Of a DNA stretch of 16,299 nt, positions 13,506 to 16,299 are shown piece after piece. The stretch lies in the NCBI GenBank assembly GCA_029004695.1, contig JAQVZB010000021.1, forward strand, positions 1 to 16,299, written 5' to 3'. Under the pieces are notes generated by a model. It was not told where the DNA came from. It saw only the letters and a list, made by a program, of their open reading frames with translations, and made no database searches. The number at the start of each line of letters is the position of its first letter. Position 1 is the stretch's first letter. A program made the translations under genes and the position numbers. The stretch is from Bacilli bacterium. Lineage in GTDB: Bacteria > Bacillota_I > Bacilli_A > RF39 > UBA660.

Positions 13506-15215
13506 TCATATTAAGCCATAATATTTTAATATCGTATCAGCAATAGTATTACCAATAAGTTCTTTATTTTGGATGATCCAGGCAGCATCTTTTTCATAAT
13601 CATGATGGGCTATTTCAATTAATATTCCAAATGGTACAGCAAGTTCATTTACCTCTCCCATTGCTCCATTAGCATATTTTACACCTCGATTACCTATTTC
13701 TTCTTCAGAATAATAGATATTTATTAAAGAATCTTGAATTAAATTTGCTAAGCTGTAAGTTTTGCTAGATTGCTCATGAATCCAAGTTTCAATACCAAAA
13801 ACATCATGACTAGGACTAGCATTGGAATGAATGGCCAAATGTAAATCAACTCCATAATAACGAGAATCAGCTGTCCATAAATTTATATTACCATAAGGAC
13901 TATTACGGTATACTTTAATATTATGGCTTTTTAATCTTTTTTCAATAAAATTAGTTAAATCATTCATTTCAAATTGTTCATTAGAATAACCAGTACTTTT
14001 TATCCCAAAATTCATTTCTTGATTAGAAGGGCTTAAATATACAGAGTATGTATCTTTAACTCCAATATTAATCTCAAATTCATTAACAATACTATTATTC
14101 ATCTTAGGTTCCATAATAACCGTTTTTAAAGTCATATTTTTTTTGATTAATAGTGGTTTTTCGTATTTTTTTCCATTTACTATTGGGTCACTACCATCTA
14201 TAGTATAAAAAATTGTTCCTTCTTGATTAGGATTATTTAAATATAAATAACTACCTGCTTTAACATACTTATGATAAGAATTAATATAAACTGGTTTTAA
14301 GGTTTCTTTTTCATTCATTTGAAATTCAACCTTATCAGATTTAGTATATTCTTCATAATCTTTATATAAAGCTTTAATTATAATATTATATTTTTCGGCT
14401 TTTTCAAAAAGACCTGCCGATATAACGCATCTATTTTTTTTAACTGTTGTTTCTTTTATTTTTTGATCTTCATTATAAATTTCAACAATATAACTAGTAG
14501 CATTATCTCCCCCATCATAAGTAAAGACAACATCATTATAATCAAGGATATTACCACTAGCAGGACTAGTGATTACAATATCAGATACAGGACTAGTTTT
14601 ATTATATAAAGAAATCTTACTAATTGAAGTTAATCCATCAAATATTTGCACATCTAATTTTTGATTCATATCTTGATAAAATTTTTTATCTATTATATAT
14701 TCATTAGATATTAATTTTTCTTCTTTCAATTTATATTTATTATCATAAATTGCAATTTTATAATTTTTTTTGCTTAAATCACCATCAATTAATATTTTAT
14801 AATTTTCAGCATTATTTAAGATAAGATCATTGTTACTACTAAAAGTTGGCTCGGTATATTTAAATTTATAAGGATTTTTAACTGCTATACTATCCCCTAA
14901 TTTATCATATGCATATACAATTAACTTATATTTTAAATTATATTCAAGCATATTTAGATCAATTTGATTTTCATTCTCATAAATTGTTTTAGAATATATC
15001 GGAATATTATCACTATTATATACTACTATATCATAATATTCAGCAGCTTTTACTTTTTCAAATTTAATACTAAAATTAGTAGATACATTCTCTACATCGA
15101 TAATATTAAAGCTACTTAATATTTTACCGCCATTTAATATAAATGCTGAAACTAGAAAAGTCACGCCTATAAAAGTAAATAATATTGATATTAAAGCAAT
15201 AATAATTTTTTTCAT
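13506..15215 (-). CDS. Membrane-anchored cell wall amidase-like protein (Amidase_3 type)
   Basis: N-acetylmuramoyl-L-alanine amidases cut the bond between the glycan and stem peptide of peptidoglycan. This 569-aa protein has an N-terminal membrane helix (about 4-27), Ig/fibronectin-like beta domains (about 40-120 and 205-300, with repeated Y-x-I-x-V-Y/I-x-A-Y-type strands), a chitobiase C-terminal-like domain (GTIFYTIDGSDP, about 325-385) and a C-terminal amidase domain (390-569). In that domain HLAIHSN (H463) and ILIEIAHHD (E534) match the metal and catalytic positions, but the first motif, usually D-P-G-H-G, is SPSNQEMN (395-402) with no histidine. A related subgroup with S-P-S-x-Q-x-x-N is known to me from other Bacillota, so this may be a variant site. 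ATG follows TAGGAG. A TATAAT (15236-15241) lies between it and the upstream terminator, with no good -35 box. Confidence 0.85.
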   Translation of the reverse strand: MKKIIIALISILFTFIGVTFLVSAFILNGGKILSSFNIIDVENVSTNFSIKFEKVKAAEYYDIVVYNSDNIPIYSKTIYENENQIDLNMLEYNLKYKLIVYAYDKLGDSIAVKNPYKFKYTEPTFSSNNDLILNNAENYKILIDGDLSKKNYKIAIYDNKYKLKEEKLISNEYIIDKKFYQDMNQKLDVQIFDGLTSISKISLYNKTSPVSDIVITSPASGNILDYNDVVFTYDGGDNATSYIVEIYNEDQKIKETTVKKNRCVISAGLFEKAEKYNIIIKALYKDYEEYTKSDKVEFQMNEKETLKPVYINSYHKYVKAGSYLYLNNPNQEGTIFYTIDGSDPIVNGKKYEKPLLIKKNMTLKTVIMEPKMNNSIVNEFEINIGVKDTYSVYLSPSNQEMNFGIKSTGYSNEQFEMNDLTNFIEKRLKSHNIKVYRNSPYGNINLWTADSRYYGVDLHLAIHSNASPSHDVFGIETWIHEQSSKTYSLANLIQDSLINIYYSEEEIGNRGVKYANGAMGEVNELAVPFGILIEIAHHDYEKDAAWIIQNKELIGNTIADTILKYYGLI

Positions 15216-15257
15216 ATACTCCTACTTTCTAAAACATTATATAATAGTTTAAAAAAT

Positions 15258-15277
15258 AAAAAAAGGCATTAGCCTTT
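15258..15277 (-). terminator. Intrinsic terminator of the secreted protein gene
   Basis: Minus-strand stem AAAGGC / GCCTTT with a 4-base loop and a U-tract, touching the stop codon (15276-15278). Confidence 0.85.
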
Positions 15278-16097
15278 AAATTTTATTAAAAATATCTTTT
15301 TTTCTAATTAAAATATATGCTAAAGTAGCTATGCCAATTATCGCAACTGCTTCAATCGGCATTTTAACTTCTGAAGTTTTAACATTTCCAACTGGAGTGG
15401 TACTATCACTTATGATACAATCAATATACTGTTTATCTACTTTAACAATTGGTCTAACAATAAATTGAGGACTTTCAGTAACAGAAGTAATATCATAAGA
15501 TTCTAAAGTAGCTACTGGAGTTAAAGAATCACCATTATAACTTTCATTAAATGTTACCGCAAACACTGAAGCATTAGTCGCGCTAGTATCAGCTATTTGG
15601 GTCCAGTAATTATATCCTGATGGATCAGTAAATGCATCGGTTTTAGTAGGAGCTATAAAATCTCTATCCCCCATTATTTCGTATTTACCACTAGTACCAG
15701 TTGTTAAACCTAAGGCAGTTAAATCTTCAGCATTTAATAAGCGAGGTGAACCTATAATACGCCATCCTTGAGTCCCATTTATTAATACATTATATATAGG
15801 AAGAGCATCTTCTAAAACCGTAGTAACTTCATCGTGCTCTCCAGGACGAATCTGATCATAAACGGTTATACTATTTCGATAATCTTCAAAATTTTCCACG
15901 TTTCCATTTAACATCATCCACACATATTGTTCCCCGGCAGCACTAGGTCTCATAACATGAAATTCTTTCTTTTCTTGATCATTAGCTATAAAGACTTCAA
16001 GTCGATCCCCAATTTTAAAAGTATCTGAATATTCAGCGGCGCTAACAGAAACAGGTATAAATAACAAAGTAGCAACTAAAATAAAAATTTTTTTCAT
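15276..16097 (-). CDS. Secreted tail-anchored protein of unknown function
   Basis: Family not recognised. The 273-aa protein has a clear signal peptide (MKKIFILVATLLFIPVSVSA, probable cut after A20), an extracellular region with aromatic and Gly/Asn motifs (YVWMMLNG, GWRIIGSPRLL, GYNYWTQIAD, FIVRPIVKVD) and a C-terminal membrane helix (about 248-264) followed by a basic tail (RKKDIFNKI). The end of the globular part (..RPIVKV) recalls the last strand of surface domains with W...RPVV patterns, but the match is weak. The C-terminal layout looks like a cell-wall sorting signal; in place of LPXTG there is NVKTSE (238-243), so sortase attachment is doubtful and simple anchoring more likely. ATG follows AAGGAG; own promoter and terminator. 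Confidence 0.8.
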   Translation of the reverse strand: MKKIFILVATLLFIPVSVSAAEYSDTFKIGDRLEVFIANDQEKKEFHVMRPSAAGEQYVWMMLNGNVENFEDYRNSITVYDQIRPGEHDEVTTVLEDALPIYNVLINGTQGWRIIGSPRLLNAEDLTALGLTTGTSGKYEIMGDRDFIAPTKTDAFTDPSGYNYWTQIADTSATNASVFAVTFNESYNGDSLTPVATLESYDITSVTESPQFIVRPIVKVDKQYIDCIISDSTTPVGNVKTSEVKMPIEAVAIIGIATLAYILIRKKDIFNKI

Positions 16098-16137
16098 AAA
16101 TTACACTCCTTATTTTATTTTGTATCAATCTATTATT

Positions 16138-16166
16138 AATATAACATAAAGAAAAGAAGTTATCAA
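16138..16166 (-). promoter_or_regulatory. Promoter of the secreted protein gene
   Basis: TTGATA (16161-16166), 17-nt spacer, TATATT (16138-16143). The remaining upstream DNA to the window end (16167-16299) shows no gene; only a weak TACAG/CTGTA inverted repeat is visible. Confidence 0.7.
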
Positions 16167-16299
16167 GAAATATATATATTCTTTACAGGGCATTTTTACT
16201 GTATTATATTAAAATATTATTACTTCACAACTTTATATTATAATAAACAAATTTTTATTTTAAATTATTTGACACATGATTTAAAGCATTGTATATTTA

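Noticed and set aside
1..16299. Mycoplasma-type genetic code (TGA as tryptophan)
   Set aside because: recA and the small membrane gene end at TGA at the expected place, and conserved tryptophans are TGG.
1..16299. CRISPR array, tRNA, insertion sequence or prophage
   Set aside because: No spaced direct repeats, tRNA cloverleaf, transposase, integrase or phage gene could be seen on either strand.

Overview
The window is AT-rich bacterial DNA in which every convincing gene lies on the minus strand. Gene content and order (gpsB-rnpB, rodZ-pgsA-recA-rny, a T-box in front of leuS, LexA-type SOS box on recA) are those of a low-GC Bacillota/Mycoplasmatota-type bacterium. TGA ends recA and the small membrane gene before leuS, and tryptophan is written TGG, so the standard bacterial code is used, not the Mycoplasma code. 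The combination of very low GC, compact gene spacing and secreted TasA-like proteins fits an uncultured gut Bacilli lineage (RF39-like or similar); that placement is inference.

Reading in the direction of transcription (from high to low coordinates): (1) 16.1-13.5 kb, a secreted tail-anchored protein of unknown function and a membrane-anchored amidase-like cell wall protein with an unusual zinc site. (2) 13.45-11.5 kb, a possible 30-residue ORF, the division regulator gpsB with a near-consensus promoter, the RNase P RNA gene whose P1 stem overlaps the gpsB stop codon, a short rodZ-like gene and pgsA. (3) 11.5-8.6 kb, recA behind a SOS box, and rny (RNase Y), each with its own promoter and terminator. 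cinA, often found between pgsA and recA, is absent. (4) 8.6-5.9 kb, four tandem paralogues of small exported TasA/CalY-like proteins, most as separate promoter-gene-terminator units. (5) 5.8-3.4 kb, a GH31-family protein that keeps the nucleophile aspartate but has lost the acid/base aspartate and other active-site acids. (6) 3.4-0 kb, a T-box riboswitch controlling an uncharacterised three-helix membrane protein and leuS in one operon.

The most striking item is leuS: the leucyl-tRNA synthetase carries a complete Nudix hydrolase domain, with a perfect Nudix box, inserted in frame after the conserved editing-site segment and before the return to the catalytic core. It is under T-box control together with the unknown membrane protein. 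Secondary items are the GH31 probable pseudoenzyme, the tandem TasA-like array without a visible SipW peptidase, and a habit of placing intrinsic terminators directly over stop codons.
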